Assembly: GCA_907163375.1 (NCBI GenBank)
Contig: CAJQUW010011506.1
Location: forward strand, 186,001-250,000
DNA: 64,000 nt
Reading direction: 5' to 3'
Source of the DNA: Prostheceraeus crozeri
Lineage: Eukaryota > Platyhelminthes > Polycladida > Euryleptidae
The position numbers and the translations under genes were made by a program. Every line of letters starts with the position of its first letter. The first letter of the stretch is position 1. The notes beneath the pieces were generated by a model. That model made no database searches. It worked only from the letters and a program-made list of their open reading frames with translations, and had not been told where the DNA came from. Positions 1-12,480 of the stretch are shown piece after piece.

Positions 1-6
1 TCTTGG

Positions 7-352
7 AATATTATTATTATTATCAATGCGGACGAGTATGAACCGGTCTTACTCTCGAAGGAAATTGTACGAAACAGCGGTGGAACCGGGTCTTGGGGTC
101 AGCGGATAAGTGGAGGAAAATAGAAGACCTAGTCGTTTGTCCCGTTTACGAAAGCTCTTGGTAAATGAAGCTTTTGCGTCACTACTCCCCATACTTGGAG
201 CTTGGACGGTGCTGACATAGTCAGACTTATGGAGCGTTGTAGTACTTTTAGTCCAGATCCCCTTCCTGCAGACTTCCAATGACACCTTCGGGGCTCGACC
301 TCTGTACCAAAAGATCGCTAGGCCAAGCACTTAACCACTGTGCTACGGAGAC
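7..352 (-). repeat. tRNA-derived SINE
   Basis: Read on the minus strand, this begins with a tRNA-like RNA polymerase III promoter. The A-box-like TAGCACAGTGGTTAAG lies at 345-330 and a B-box-like GAGGTCGAGCCCC at 302-290. A non-tRNA body of about 250 bp follows and ends in a short ATA/ATT trinucleotide run at 9-23. Head, body and simple-repeat tail in this order are the standard layout of a tRNA-derived SINE, moved in trans by a LINE. The B box has lost one base relative to the GGTTCGANNCC consensus, so this copy is probably old. It is not a functional tRNA gene because the tRNA arms are not preserved. The open frames across it are fortuitous. Confidence 0.6.
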
Positions 353-3300
353 CACGTAAAAGTGACGTAGAAGCTTTTGGTAAATGAATCGATAAATCGC
401 CAAGACAATGAAGAGCATATGCGCACATTGTTCGTCACATGCCGTAGGCGTTGAATCAATAATTAATTCCAAATTTGTGTTTGGGACAATATTCCTCGTC
501 GGCCACCCAACAATTAGAATTATAATATGAAATCATACAAGAGGTCCAATGGCATCGCTTTTTTCCTCACTAATAAACTGAAAAGTTTTAACAACATCAT
601 TTAAAATTGGCTTGCAACTTTATAAAGTGCACACTTCTTCCCGTCATATGCGAAGGAACTTATGTAGCGCAAAATCTGATGATGAAATTGCTGCAAATAA
701 CAGCTCTTCAGCAGCTTTAATTTGACTTTCTACGGAAAATACAACTTCTAAGCTTGTTATTATAGAAAACTGCAATAATTTCGAACCGTTGAATTGCTGG
801 GTTTTCAAAAAATGATTTCAGGAGATTCCTGGTCAAAGTGGCCCTGAAACTTGGTTTTGATGAAACATTCTCTTGGAGAGCCTTGGAATAAAATTTGCAT
901 AACAGGAGCGTGCTAAGCAATATCTAAAGCTGAAGTTTCTTTTACAATTTCGGCAAAAAAGTCGATGGCCTCTGACAGAACATGGAGATGTGCCGAAATA
1001 GATATGCTTTCAACTTGTAAAGCCAATCAATATTACAACTAAAATGACAATAGAAGCAGAGTCCTTGGAAGTTGCTTAGAATGCACTAATCATTTACATT
1101 TCATTTCGAGGCTTTTCCTTGGAACAGTTTTAGCTAGAAATTTTTGATACCATTTTCTGTGAGGACATTAGACGTGATACCACTCCTGATGGTACCTTCA
1201 CTACACATCCAAAATCTGATATGCTGATTAAAAATTGAGAGGAGACTTGAATGAGGTTTTTATTGTGTATCCCTGTTCCACGTTGTCTCAGACTTAATTC
1301 TGTTTTCTTCCATCCAACTTAATCTTAATCTTATCATTATTCCTTATGTAACTTATCAGCCAGAAGCCAGCCCATCAGATCGCATCAGATTTCAATGAGC
1401 TTATCTGCATCAAGTAGTCGTTGAACATTGTTGCATAAGAGATAATATTCTGACATTTCTGGAAAATTAAGATTTTGATTATAAGAGGTGCGACTAGATA
1501 TTTAGTTTAGATGTGTATACCATCTGGTTCATTTACTTACCATGTCTTACTATAAAGAAGTGCTTACAACACCATAATGAATCATTTGTTAGAATTCGAC
1601 ATCTTTAATGCCATTTTCACTCGTGCTCGGGTACTGACTCAAAAAATGACGTTAATGAAATAGCAGCAAGACAGACATTTTGTAAGCAAATAAAAGTGAT
1701 AAGACTGAAAGAGACAGAAATCCGATCAATCTGCATACAGCTCTCTCAATGCACAATATGTATACTTTATACGGGTGCAGTAGAAAGAACATTCATTTTT
1801 GCAATGCTGCTTAGCAAAAGATCAGATGTGACAGAGACTGACAAAAATTCCGTGGCTATTGAAATTTGATGTCTGTGATCGGATGCTGCTATATTCGATA
1901 TGCAATAATTGGCAAGTTATAAATAGTTTCCCATTAAAATGCCGCTGTGTGACTCATCGAGAAATTCTCATGAGAACGCGAATTCTGAATCTGGATTTGG
2001 CATTGAGAAAGAAGTACTTGAATAGATCATTTTTGTAGAGTCCTTTTAGTCGTGAATGAAAGTTGCAAACTTTAGCAGTAATTCGACCGCCATTCTCAAA
2101 ATGATGATGCATCCAATGAAGTTCAGAGATCGCACGAATAATATCGAAGAAATGAGCGAAAGCGGAGAGCGGTTGTTGTGGCACTGTTGGAGCTTATATT
2201 GATAAAAGAATGTCTTAATCTGATATTAATTGTTTGGACATTGAAGAGTTTAGTGGAAGACACATTGTACACTGTAGTATAATCGCTTTGGGCATCATCT
2301 GCCTACAAACTTTACTGGAAGAGTGTTGTAGTGACTTCGGTGGTGAGAATTCGGTGTTAATTTCGGCCTCACTGGACTGCATATTCTTGATTGCTGACTA
2401 CCTCCTCCTCGTTTCCTCAGGTTGGTTTACATGGTGAGAGAAATGTCAGGATATTCATCCATTAAATTAACCAAAAACTTCATTCCTTAATTATTTACAT
2501 TTAGCCTACGTCCAATTTGAAGTCGATTGCTTTGACAAAATTAATTAATCAATTAATTTTTAATAACCTTTGCTCTTGAAAGTCGACGTTGTCGAATTCT
2601 TTGTATTGCGATTTTTGACTTTATTTTTGAGTTCTGGCAAAGTCAATAGCTCAATTCGCCTCCTTTTCAGCCTATTTCACTCTTCGCCTTCCTCCTATTG
2701 CTGCACTGAGATTGCTCATCAGTAACGGTGTCACACATTGCCGGTAACTAGTGTCTCCACTGTCACACCCACAATTTCCTCTCTCCTCTACTTCTGCCTC
2801 TAACCTGGGATAGATTTCCGCTGATGAGTAGCATGGATTCACATGGCCGTCATCTAGTGGCAAATTTTATGACTCAGCTGTTATATAATTGTCTTTGCAA
2901 GTTCTTATTCGCTTATCTCTACCAAGATGTCATTTTCTCGCAGCGAAGAAATCTGTTATTTGAAATATTTATTTGATTATCTCTTGCGACTAGTTCACTC
3001 ACTATCACTTTCAGTAATCTGAGCAGTGACGTGGACAGAATTGTGATTTTGTGTGAATTTTGTCATTGTGATAAGTATCAGCATGTATTTCTGTATTGTT
3101 TTGATTTTTGTAGATTGAGATAGTGCAGACACTTTGATTGGCTCGAAATATATTCATTACCTTGTACACACACACACACGTCTTGATCAGATATCAACGG
3201 CTACTGGATGACATCACAATAGAATAGTATGGAGATGATAATCAAACTGTAAGACAAGTGGACTGGGGTTGAAAAGCAAAAAGATGTTTAATCGTATTGT

Positions 3301-6300
3301 GACATTAGCAAACATTGCCAAAAATCAACGCCAAATGATTTTTGATTATAGACATCACGCCTATACTATCGGAAGCGTCACCAAATGTCACACGCAGATT
3401 TTCCAAAAACACCAAGTGAATAATAATGAGAAACAAATGCGAGGTACAGTTGCTATCACTTGGCATGAATAATGAATGTCATTCAACATGTTGATAAACG
3501 ATCATTCGGTTTTGTACTGTCTTCATCGATGGTTACAGGACAAAATTGATCGTTTCACATGCGTTCTTCTACCACTTGCACATACATGATAGTCGATATC
3601 TCATTTACAAAGCTTTAAGATGCAAAGTGCAAATTCATCAATGAAAACAACAGAATCAGTTTCAGATTCTTGACATCTGACAATGATCTAACAATTAATG
3701 AAACTGAGCGAAAGTAGCACTGTTTCATTTCTGATGTTTCTTTTCTGATGCTATGAGACAAATAGTCCTATGGTATAGCATGCACTGTTTCGAAAAGCTT
3801 AACTATACTGTATAATGTTTCGAAGAGCATAATATAGGCCTACAGGATATAGACATGATGCATAATATACCTGATATACATAATAAGGACCTGCACACTT
3901 TTGTGTTTTGTATTTGCAATGTTTGTCATAAAGTCACTAAAGTGTTCACAAAAATATTAGTAATAGTATTCTAGAAATGAGGCATTGATTTCACGAAAAG
4001 ATTGAATGTTTGGTAGAATCACGCAATTACAATTTGCAAAGTCGGTCAGGTCTTCAAGATTCTGATGAAGCATTTAATGTACAGAATGAAAATCAAAAGG
4101 CACTTCAAAAGTCAAATGTTAGCAATATTTTGTTTTCACCAATATTGCTGATCATTAATGCCGTAAGTTGCACCAACTGTTCATAAGTAGCTTTTTATGA
4201 TATTTTTACGTATAAAGAAATATGCCAAGCAGTGACTTTTGCAGGCATCTTTTCTGCATTACAGTCAATTCAGATTTACCTGACTTTTCAAAAATCTTAT
4301 TTTTCTGACGCACAACGAAGGGAAATATTTCCCTTTTAATAACAGAGGACAGACGAAGCAGTTTGTCCGCGTTTCTGAGAAGATTGCGTAATATTTGTCT
4401 CTTCAAAGGAAGTTAATCATTTGGCTTCTCAATGAAAATGAATCACATCTGCAAAAGCAATTTCTTTCGAAAATTTTGCAAATCAACACTGATTTATTGA
4501 GCAAATGAATTTATGAAATGATGATTTCATTACTATCAAGCATTCATCATTTTGTTTGTTCAGATAGCTGCCTATTTACGTAACAAATTCCTTCGACTCA
4601 AGAGAAAAGTTTTCAAAATGGTAGATGATTGTAATTCTAACCTAAAACGTCCGTCTTTTGATCACCTTTTTTGAGAATATTCTTTTTTTGATCGAACCGC
4701 AGTGATGTATGGAAATCAATCTGTCTGGAAGTGATCTATAACCAAGACCATTCATAAATTATCTCAGTACATGAAGCATTGTGAATGACAGTTTTATTTT
4801 ACTTTGACCTTTATTTCGTATTATGTGCATAGTATTTGTCAATGTGTTCCACGCATCTGTGCATCAAAATGCAGGATTTTCGATGTCTCCATTCACAAAG
4901 TTCTAACTGCTCTGGTGAAATTTTTAAAACGAACCACAGACATGCAGAAATCTGGGAAGAAAAGTTTGATGCTCCACCTCACAAACGTCATGACTAACGG
5001 AAAGGATACTACTTTGTCGGATATTGATGCTGGAGGTTAGGCATGATTTAAACAAAGATATGCAAAAATGAATTACTTGAGAATGATACTAGTCCTTTGA
5101 GAAGAAATCACAATCTACTTTGTGGCATAATGTCGAGAATAAGCGTTTCAATTCCTTAGTAGACTATAGTGCTTATCCTATTAGATGTGGAATACCCCAG
5201 GCTATAATCTGTAATTCCAATTGCACCTACTTCGCTGAATTGCGAATTTTATATATTGTTGAATACGAGTAATTAAACTCACATCAATAATTAAACTTCC
5301 GATAACTGCGATACTTTGCTTTGGGTGGAATGAAAAGAATTTCACTCATCTTGTCGACTACAATAAGAGTCGGATATCTAATTATCAACGAAGTTGCTGC
5401 GGAATTGAAAGATTCAAAAACTGGCTGCTTCTGATGCGCGTTTATGTGTCGTTTTTTGTTATTTCATGGACACAAATTCGCACATTCATATTTCATCTGG
5501 TTAGAACAACTATTCTGAAGCTCTCATTAAACCTCAAGTGATGAAATAATGATTCGGTCAGCTTCAGATCAGACGATTACTCATAGTTTATTCATTCCTT
5601 TAATAAAAGTGATGAATTATTGAACTTACAGTGAACTAATGGGTTGGAACTTAGTGACAGTTCTTGATTACTCTTGTCATTGGAAATTTGACGATTTAAA
5701 GTCGATGCTAGAGTCATTCGTTTATGAGCATTTTAATATCCATTTTCACCATGAACTAGCTCTTAGAATTTATTGAATATAAGAATATAAAGCACATAAC
5801 TTGCATGTCATTGATATGCTCAAACGCAGACGTATTGGGAATTAAAATTCTAAATTAAAATGAATAAGGCCAAATTAAAAGGTAGGCTTCCATTAACAAC
5901 TCACAATTACTTAACTTGCCCACCCTTTACTTACTTTACTCAACTAACAATACTTTTTAGGAGGTCGAAGGAATCCTTTTTTGCCTCAAGGTAGTTTTCC
6001 AGGAACAACTGAGGGCCTGGTAGGAAGAAGCGGATACATATTACAGGAGAACTTTCGTTTTTTTTGAAGGACGACTCCTAATCCAGTGTACCATGAAACC
6101 TATATTTGCAGCTAATGACTAGTTATGATGTAATATTATTGGCATGATAGATCGATGCTGACATGCTGTCAATATATTTTTGTGAGTTTACTTTTAATTT
6201 ATCAAGATTCACCGAAGATTATTTGCTTGTATTTCACTGACATGAGGCATAGAGATCATTTTTGTTTTCATGACACACTGACTATTATGGTAGCGTCGCA

Positions 6301-7760
6301 AGCAAACGTAGCGGAAAATAAAAAGCCCATCCCGCAAAATTTCGACAGTCAAAAAAAATCAATGAATTGTACGAATACCAGCATGGCAGATTTCGTCTGA
6401 CTGTATTTAGGCCATTGACACAATCCAAATGTAAGATAAAAAACGTTTAATGTTTTTGTAATTTCTCAATTGTTATTCGTATGTCTTCAACAGTTATAGA
6501 AAGAAGAGAATCTTAGATGTGTAACTTAAGATTGCTTTTCTTCAAAATTCTTGCTTTCTTTGAAATTCTTCATTTTGAAACAAAAGTTGCTGAAACTTGC
6601 ATTCAGTTTATTTAGGAAAAAATATACTACCGGCTTCTTTTGACATGCGAACGGCAGACTTGTAGCGGATTATCAGCGATAGTTTCGACAAGTCAATACT
6701 TGGATTTTGCTGAAGTTACACATGAAAGTTTGTCTGCACACGCCGCCAGCGCTTAAAGTGAACACGTATACATCCCTTTCAAAAGCCGAATCAGTTCTAA
6801 TCGCGAAACTCATGCGAGTTTCTACATGGCGCAAAAGTTAAATGGCATTATAAAGCTTCTATTACTGTTTTTGTGTTTGCTAAACAGCTTCAGTTCCCTC
6901 ATGCTATCAGCCAGCTTTAGATGTATTGATTTGCAAATATACTGATAAGATGATTGCAATATGGTTACAAGCACATGCATTTTGACTTTGGTGAGAAAGA
7001 AATCAGTGACAGCGAATCAGCTAACTTTGATCCATGTGATGGTTTATGTTACATGTTTATTTCACGGTTCTAATTTCAGAAATTTGTGTGCAATGCCAGG
7101 CAGCCTGAATATTTGTCATGACGTCCTTTGCAATTGTCCACCACGCAATCTGATTCCGTTTCGTGTACGCTCCAATAGGGATCTGACGAAGCGCTGAAAA
7201 TTCTACTGATTTCAGTGGTTCTTCAAATGATCCCAGAATCATTGATGCATTATTTTGCGAGAACTTAGCCTAATTTTTGTGCGATGATTATGAAGAGTAA
7301 TATCTTCCTGAATTGGTTTAACGACTTGAATTGTAGAATTTACATTATCATATTCATTTCTTCATTTCTTCGCAGCTATATAGCCTCGAAAAAGTTAGTT
7401 ATCGAAATTTAAATCAATTAAAAGGCTCCATGCATCGACAGCGAAGCGCTGTCTGTGGATTTTCCTATCTGCGATTTATCAACCATTAAAGCCATCATCA
7501 TTTTCGATTTATTTTGTGCAACTAATGGATTTGGCGAGCAGACTTAGTAGGCCTTTTGGATCGGTTTTGAGCCACAGTTTGTGAATTTGTTTGATATGAA
7601 TGATTGCCACTTATTAACAAATATGCGCTAACTCAATTACTTAACCTGAAAGGGTGAAGAATGCCGTCTTGTTCACAAAATCTCTAATTCACAGGCTAGT
7701 GTACTTTACCGTCCAGTTTTTCTGAGATTCACCATTATAACATGTATCTTCACTTTTCAG
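353..7760. other. No supportable gene; probable upstream/intron sequence of the TESK-like gene
   Basis: About 7.4 kb of AT-rich DNA. Open frames of 60-80 codons occur on both strands, but none shows a recognisable domain, a codon pattern unlike background, or paired splice sites in phase. A 14-bp AC dinucleotide run lies at 3166-3179. I looked for the missing upstream kinase exons (HRDL, DFG, and the exon that should end just before the TESK-like terminal exon) and saw none. They may be short, divergent, or left of the window. Confidence 0.5.
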
Positions 7761-8312
7761 GATTACTCGCTGGATTCAGAAGCATTTGTCAAAATAGTCT
7801 CTCCTACCTGTCCAAAGCTGCTGCTTCAACTCGCCATATCCTGTGGAGATGTGCTGCCTGACAATCGACCGTCTTTCTGTTCCGCATGTCAAACTCTCAG
7901 TGAGCTATTGGCATCTCCGCTTGATGCCATCCAGAAAGCTCTTCAGACTAACAATAACAACGACTTGCCACTCATCGCTGATCGATTCTTCCTCAATTGT
8001 GAACCTGGCCGTTCTCTTCCATGTTCCTCTATCAGGCCGCGTCATGTGTCTCGTCGCCTCAAGTCAGTCACTGAAGACGATTTCTCCAGACATCTCAGGC
8101 GTGATCCTTTCACTAATCTGCGTAGACATTCCATCTCCGAGGATCAAGATTGTCGACGTGATGCGGAGAATGACCGGAAAAGACACTCCTTCTTCTACCT
8201 CGATTTCTCTACCACTGACGATCATCAGATCGTCAATGGAGAAATTGAAGGCATTGGAAATCGGACGCGCTCCTTGCCGGATTCTCTCAATCAAATATCA
8301 CGTTTTCTATGA
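7761..8312 (+). CDS. Terminal exon of a TESK-like (LIMK/TESK family) protein kinase
   Basis: The last coding exon follows a good 3' splice site (pyrimidines plus CAG at 7758-7760) and reads 183 codons to TGA at 8310-8312. Residues 1-45 match the final part (subdomain XI) of testis-specific kinases TESK1/2: DYSLDSEAF aligns with the family's DFGLD..AF, then CP, a hydrophobic helix, and SCGDVLPDNRPSF, which holds the invariant Arg-Pro of kinase lobe ends. The tail is Ser/Arg-rich with LRRDPF, LRRHSIS and NRTRSLPDS. TESK tails carry comparable NPFS and RSLP-S elements. TESKs are cytoplasmic dual-specificity kinases that phosphorylate cofilin and regulate actin. The catalytic loop and DFG exons are not in this window as far as I can see, so activity cannot be judged. 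The tail is much shorter than in the human proteins. It could instead be a LIMK relative, but the RSLP-like element favours TESK. Confidence 0.6.
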   Translation, partial: DYSLDSEAFVKIVSPTCPKLLLQLAISCGDVLPDNRPSFCSACQTLSELLASPLDAIQKALQTNNNNDLPLIADRFFLNCEPGRSLPCSSIRPRHVSRRLKSVTEDDFSRHLRRDPFTNLRRHSISEDQDCRRDAENDRKRHSFFYLDFSTTDDHQIVNGEIEGIGNRTRSLPDSLNQISRFL

Positions 8313-8980
8313 ATTAGTGATTTTCATTCGACATGGAACTGTTCTCGTGTTTCTATCACTCCATTTACATGGCTTTACATTTTGTATTCCTTAGTATATC
8401 CAGAGAAATGTCAATGGATTTATCCATCTTTCAACTTTGTCACCCTCTCCGTCTATCTTGTCCCTCCCCTTTCCCTCCACTTCTCATCTTAATCTTGCCC
8501 TCTTTTCTCTCCCCTCTTCCCCCTCCTCATCTCTCTTCTCTCGCTTTCTCTCTCTACCTCATGCTCTTGCTTTCACCCCCTCCTTATGTCTATTTATATT
8601 CCTTCGCCCCATCGTGTTCATGCATCTCTACAAATCCAACAATCAGTATTCCGATAGCTTGAGATTAGAATGTTGTTACCTTACGTACTCTTGACGATGA
8701 GCAGTGCTCAGTGGAAGGTCTCAGCGGCTGTTGTTTGTATAAGATTATTTAACCGCTCATTCTGCGGATGCAGAGTTGCTCAGAGATGATGACGGAGATT
8801 GTTAGTGCTCTTTGTAATATGTGCGTTTCACAAATCAACTTTTGTACAGTTTTCAAGGAAAAATTATTCGCATTTTTTGATATTTTCCGATTAGCCATGT
8901 ACATGAAAAGATGGTGCATTTGTAAATATTTGCGCAAAAACACCACACTTGTCAATAAAGATCGTGATATATGAAACATT
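8313..8980 (+). other. Probable 3' UTR of the TESK-like gene with pyrimidine tract
   Basis: The sequence directly after the kinase stop codon lacks any supportable reading frame. From about 8436 to 8590 the plus strand is almost entirely C and T, built of CTCC, TCTCTC and CCCCTC blocks. This gives long but meaningless Pro/Ser/Leu open frames. A canonical AATAAA poly(A) signal lies at 8954-8959, about 640 bases after the stop and the first good one downstream. UTR assignment is by position only. Confidence 0.4.
8954..8959 (+). promoter_or_regulatory. Candidate poly(A) signal AATAAA of the TESK-like gene
   Basis: Exact AATAAA hexamer within GTCAATAAAGATCG, on the same strand as the kinase exon and downstream of it. 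In an AT-rich genome this hexamer also occurs by chance, so transcript support would be needed. Confidence 0.3.
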
Positions 8981-9510
8981 ATCTTTCCTTTGGTGTCAGG
9001 ACTATGGGATTGATAAGAATTAAAGTTTATCTGACAGCGTACACTGAATTCGTCGAGCTGTAGGATGCATGAACTCTCTATGCGTCTAATTTTGTCTCGG
9101 ATCAAGACGACACAAATATTTTCATAGGCATAGGAGCCCTAGATGACGACGCTGCGCTATCTACGGCTTCCTGATTATACACCAACAATTACTTCTGGAT
9201 CATAAATTCATGAAAAATATTGGAATAATTGGCAGTAGATGCTTCAGTTGGTAAAATGGATAGGTACTAAAACTTTCACTGGTGTAAATTAAGCAATGAA
9301 AGATCAACACTGACGTTGCTATCCTCAATTCGTTACTGCTAATCCATCAGATAAAGCTCGATTTTTTGTTCAGTCCCTTTCAACTCCATCTAAGACCGCT
9401 GCCTGTGAGTGACGTGTGCAACTCTAGCAGGCTACTTTTTATCAAGAAATGATAGTAGTCCAACGATGCACACCATTCGGTTGGTAAAGAGAGTGGAAAT
9501 GTGCTAATCT
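8981..9510. other. No feature seen
   Basis: Unremarkable AT-rich sequence between the probable 3' end of the kinase transcript and the foldback. No domain-bearing frame or repeat is recognised. Confidence 0.4.
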
Positions 9511-9631
9511 GGGGCGGCCGCACAGAAACACTGTTGGACTAACAAATCTCTAAAAGTATCACTCACCCATTGAAACTTGTTTGTCACTAACCAACTCACT
9601 ATCTAACACTGTTTCTGTGCGGTCGCCCTGG
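9511..9631. repeat. Short foldback / MITE-like inverted repeat
   Basis: Arms GGGCGGCCGCACAGAAACA (from 9512) and TGTTTCTGTGCGGTCGCCC (to 9629) are inverted complements with one or two mismatches, and enclose about 70 bp. The GC-rich ends stand out from the AT-rich surroundings. The form fits a small non-autonomous DNA transposon or foldback, but I find no convincing target duplication, so the family is unknown. Confidence 0.45.
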
Positions 9632-10958
9632 ATGTTAAACTCAGTGGTGGTGTGTAGTTGAGCTAAAGAGGGACTCGTGCGTTTGTGAAATGAAGAGATT
9701 AACTCTAATGACAGGAAATTACTAGATGAAAGCGCTTCGGCAACCGATTCGCTTTCATGTGATTGTTTGTTTTGATTTATTTTCAAATGTTTTCCTCAAA
9801 CAATTGCATCATTTTCTCAATTAAGGACAATTGACTAATTCTTAATAGCCATGATGGCTTTTTGAATGACCGTCTCGTCTGGCCACTTAGATGGGATTGT
9901 TTATAATTGATTTTAGTTATTATTTAATAGATTATAGCTTTAATTTATAATTTTTGTTTAATGTCCACAAGATGACTGCCGATAACACTTTCACTTCCAG
10001 TTCAATATATAATTGGAAAAGAATAATGAATGACCACTAGGTATCATAGTCTCCGACTCAGTGAAGGTTTACGTGCCTTTATGACACAATATGCAGGGGT
10101 TCAAAGGGAAATCCGCATTTTGATGAAATTACTCTAACAAGCTTGCAAATATAATACGAATTTGCGCATTTCATACCTACTGAATAATTTTCCGGATATT
10201 TCTTTAACTTCCGTTTTGCACCATTGTCATGAAAATTAGATATTTAAAACCTTCTGTAGGGTTGGCGTATATTATGTTATCTGACTTTGACATGATGAAA
10301 TACGCTAGCAGTGTTGATTATGCGTGCTGACTCTGTGTGTTACTTTGAAGTTCGAAAATGATGAACTTCCCATAAACTGAACTACGGCATGACCATGACA
10401 TCTCCTAGGGAGCAATTGAATTCATGTCAAATGTTTGGATATTGATTGAAAGATTTCAATTGTTGCTATTTTTGGGTGACTGCGTCCTTTTCATAGGCCT
10501 ATGTATGCAACATATACCTTTGTAATCTCTATGTTCATAAATGTAAAAATGAAATTCGCAGATTTTAAAATCAAATTCAGAAATTTTAAAATCTATTTTG
10601 AAGATTTTTGCATAAAAACACTATTCTTAGTAAAGGGATTGCTAAAACCGCTTCATTAGCGCTTACATTATTTCAGCCGCAATTGCTAACTCTTGAATTC
10701 GTGACAAAACTGCTCCTTCGCCAGTTTCGTTGGGCACCGACATATTTTGATTCACGTTTCGCGTCTTTGCGCTGCTTCCAATGTAAAGCAAGGCTCTTGT
10801 TTACCAGATAAGTCATTCATTTAAAGAGCTGTGCATTCTGTGTCTCAGCACAAAAGTATCAACCGCAGATTTGCATGGTAAAATTCAAATGATCGATTTG
10901 CCAGTGAATCTTTCGTAGTTATAAGTTTGTTCTACTTCGAACATAGGGTATCGTCAAG
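9632..10958. other. No feature seen
   Basis: AT-rich, with only short fortuitous frames. One TAGGCCTA palindrome occurs at 10494-10501. Confidence 0.4.
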
Positions 10959-11560
10959 TCTTATCGAAGAAAATACAATAAAGGAAACGAAGCTGTAGAC
11001 AAAGGATTATCAAGTGCGCAGAGGGAGACCGTGACTAAAAGGCTAGCAGAAAACATCGGAGTGAAGTGTAAAGCCGCATAATGCTGGATAAGACAAGCTC
11101 AGCTCGCAGAGGAAAATGGAGATACTCTCGGAAGACGAAGAGGAGGAAGTTCCAAAATTATAAGTGAGACTCTAATCGAATAATTGAAAATCTTCCCCAA
11201 ATTGCCTTGAAGGATGAAGTTCTACGACAATTCGTCGTGCATGTAGCTGTACCAAAAAAACGCATGACAATTTATAGCTCGGAAAAACGTACTTGAGCAC
11301 GAAAGGATGAATGCGACGCGAATACGCATTAGCAGGAACTGAACAGTGCGACAGGGTAAAACATGCATTTACATTCATGAAGCGAATTATAACTTGCTCT
11401 GCGGCAGAACTCAAAGTCGCGCCCGACAAGGTGACAGAGCTATTCACCTTGAAGGGCAGAAATAACCGTCATCGGTGCTATTGCGTAGAGTGAAACTTTC
11501 AAAAATGATAGGACTCCAACTCCGAATCCCTGAGTACTCTGTCCATCATTAGCCAAAACG
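10959..11560 (+). pseudogene. Decayed IS630/Tc1-superfamily transposase
   Basis: Conceptual translation in shifting frames recovers a recognisable transposase order. First comes an N-terminal HTH-like stretch beginning SYRRKYNKGNEAV. Next is a linker with WIRQAQLAEENG and GRRRGG (about 11080-11150), then IENLPQIALKDEV. The catalytic region reads GKTCIYIHEANYNLLCGR (about 11352-11405), followed by VIGAIA. The animal IS630-like family has a GKT-hydrophobic-D-E-x-N-F/Y-N block here. In this copy the first catalytic Asp is His, and at least two stops and two frameshifts interrupt the frame, so it is dead. Terminal inverted repeats were not identified. Confidence rests on the ordered motifs rather than any single one. 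Confidence 0.6.
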
Positions 11561-12106
11561 AAGGGTTTCTAAGAATTCATCAGATTTTGTGTACACCGGT
11601 AATTTCTAATGATGCTTGTATTTTATTCTCTTGCTCTTATTTTATATGTTTGTCTTTTGATAACATTATGATGCGTTTACCGATTGCTCAAGTGAAACAA
11701 TAAAGCGCTCTTTTGTCTTGTCTTCCTCCCATGTACATGTATTGGTCGCTTGTGACAACGCACCGTGTCACTCGCGCTTGGAGCGCTGTTTTGTGCAAAA
11801 AGGAACATAGCCCTATGCTTACATGATATTTTTCCATCCTGATGTAATTTGGCGCATATGAACAAAGTATGTAATATCTAAAGAAGCCATCATGATTTTT
11901 AGTCACGTAGTTTCTTGGCATAATTTCCATCATGTATGAAGAGTCCCTACATGTAGGCATTTTTCTAAAATATATTCAACTTGAGATATTTTTTTGTCAG
12001 GCATAATAACTAGGCCTATTTATTTGGTGATTTTTACAAAAAGAAGCAAGTAAATTTGGTGGCAAGCAAATCAGTGCGTTTTGCTAGCATATGCATATTA
12101 ATATAT
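11561..12106. other. No feature seen
   Basis: AT-rich spacer between the decayed transposase and a possible SINE head. Overlapping minus-strand frames of 62 and 90 codons at 11677-11960 show no domain. One TAGGCCTA lies at 12011-12018. Confidence 0.35.
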
Positions 12107-12111
12107 CATGA

Positions 12112-12480
12112 GCCGGCGCGGTTAAACGGTTCAACCTCGCAGTTGAAACGAGCGAGCTGTGGATCGTGGATAAGCAAATCTATTTCTAGATTTAGCGGTG
12201 AACTAATAATCGATTCATAGACGTTACTAAATTATTGTTCTCAAAGGCGCTTTGAAAAATTCCAAAGCAGAAATCGGCTTGTCTTATTGTCCACTAGGGT
12301 CTGCTTACGTACGAGGCAGGTAAGGTGGGTGACGGCGATGGCTGGAATGCAATGACTGCAGAAGCCTAGCGAACGTCACGTCCATTGTTGTGTGAGTAGA
12401 CGATATGATTTGGAACGGCGCTGCCTGCTGGACTTGATTTGGTCAAAACCCAAACCCAGGTTTCAATAAATGAGTAGAAT
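12112..12480 (+). repeat. Possible tRNA-derived SINE fragment
   Basis: The first 60 bases begin GCCGGCGCGGTTAAACGG and end in GAGCTGTGGATCGTGGAT, spaced like the A and B boxes of a tRNA-type promoter. The B box differs from GGTTCGANNCC at several positions. A mixed-composition body of about 300 bp follows, with GC content above background, ending near CAATAAATGAG. The call is tentative: no target duplication or simple-repeat tail is clear. Confidence 0.3.

Noticed and set aside
290-345. A possible true tRNA gene
   Set aside because: A and B boxes are present but the cloverleaf arms do not pair and a SINE body and tail follow.
1954-2184. 76-codon minus-strand frame with His/Phe-rich middle
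   Set aside because: No family resemblance, no paired splice sites, isolated.
2234-2437. Frame with CSDFGGENS, considered as a DFG exon of the kinase
   Set aside because: Context around DFG does not fit a kinase activation segment and no splice sites match.
7843-8394. 183-codon plus-strand frame overlapping the kinase exon
   Set aside because: Frame-shifted shadow. The alternative frame carries the kinase C-lobe residues and begins right at a splice acceptor.
8333-8694. Two overlapping plus-strand frames rich in Pro, Ser and Leu
   Set aside because: Produced by the pyrimidine tract after the kinase stop codon; low-complexity translation, not a protein.
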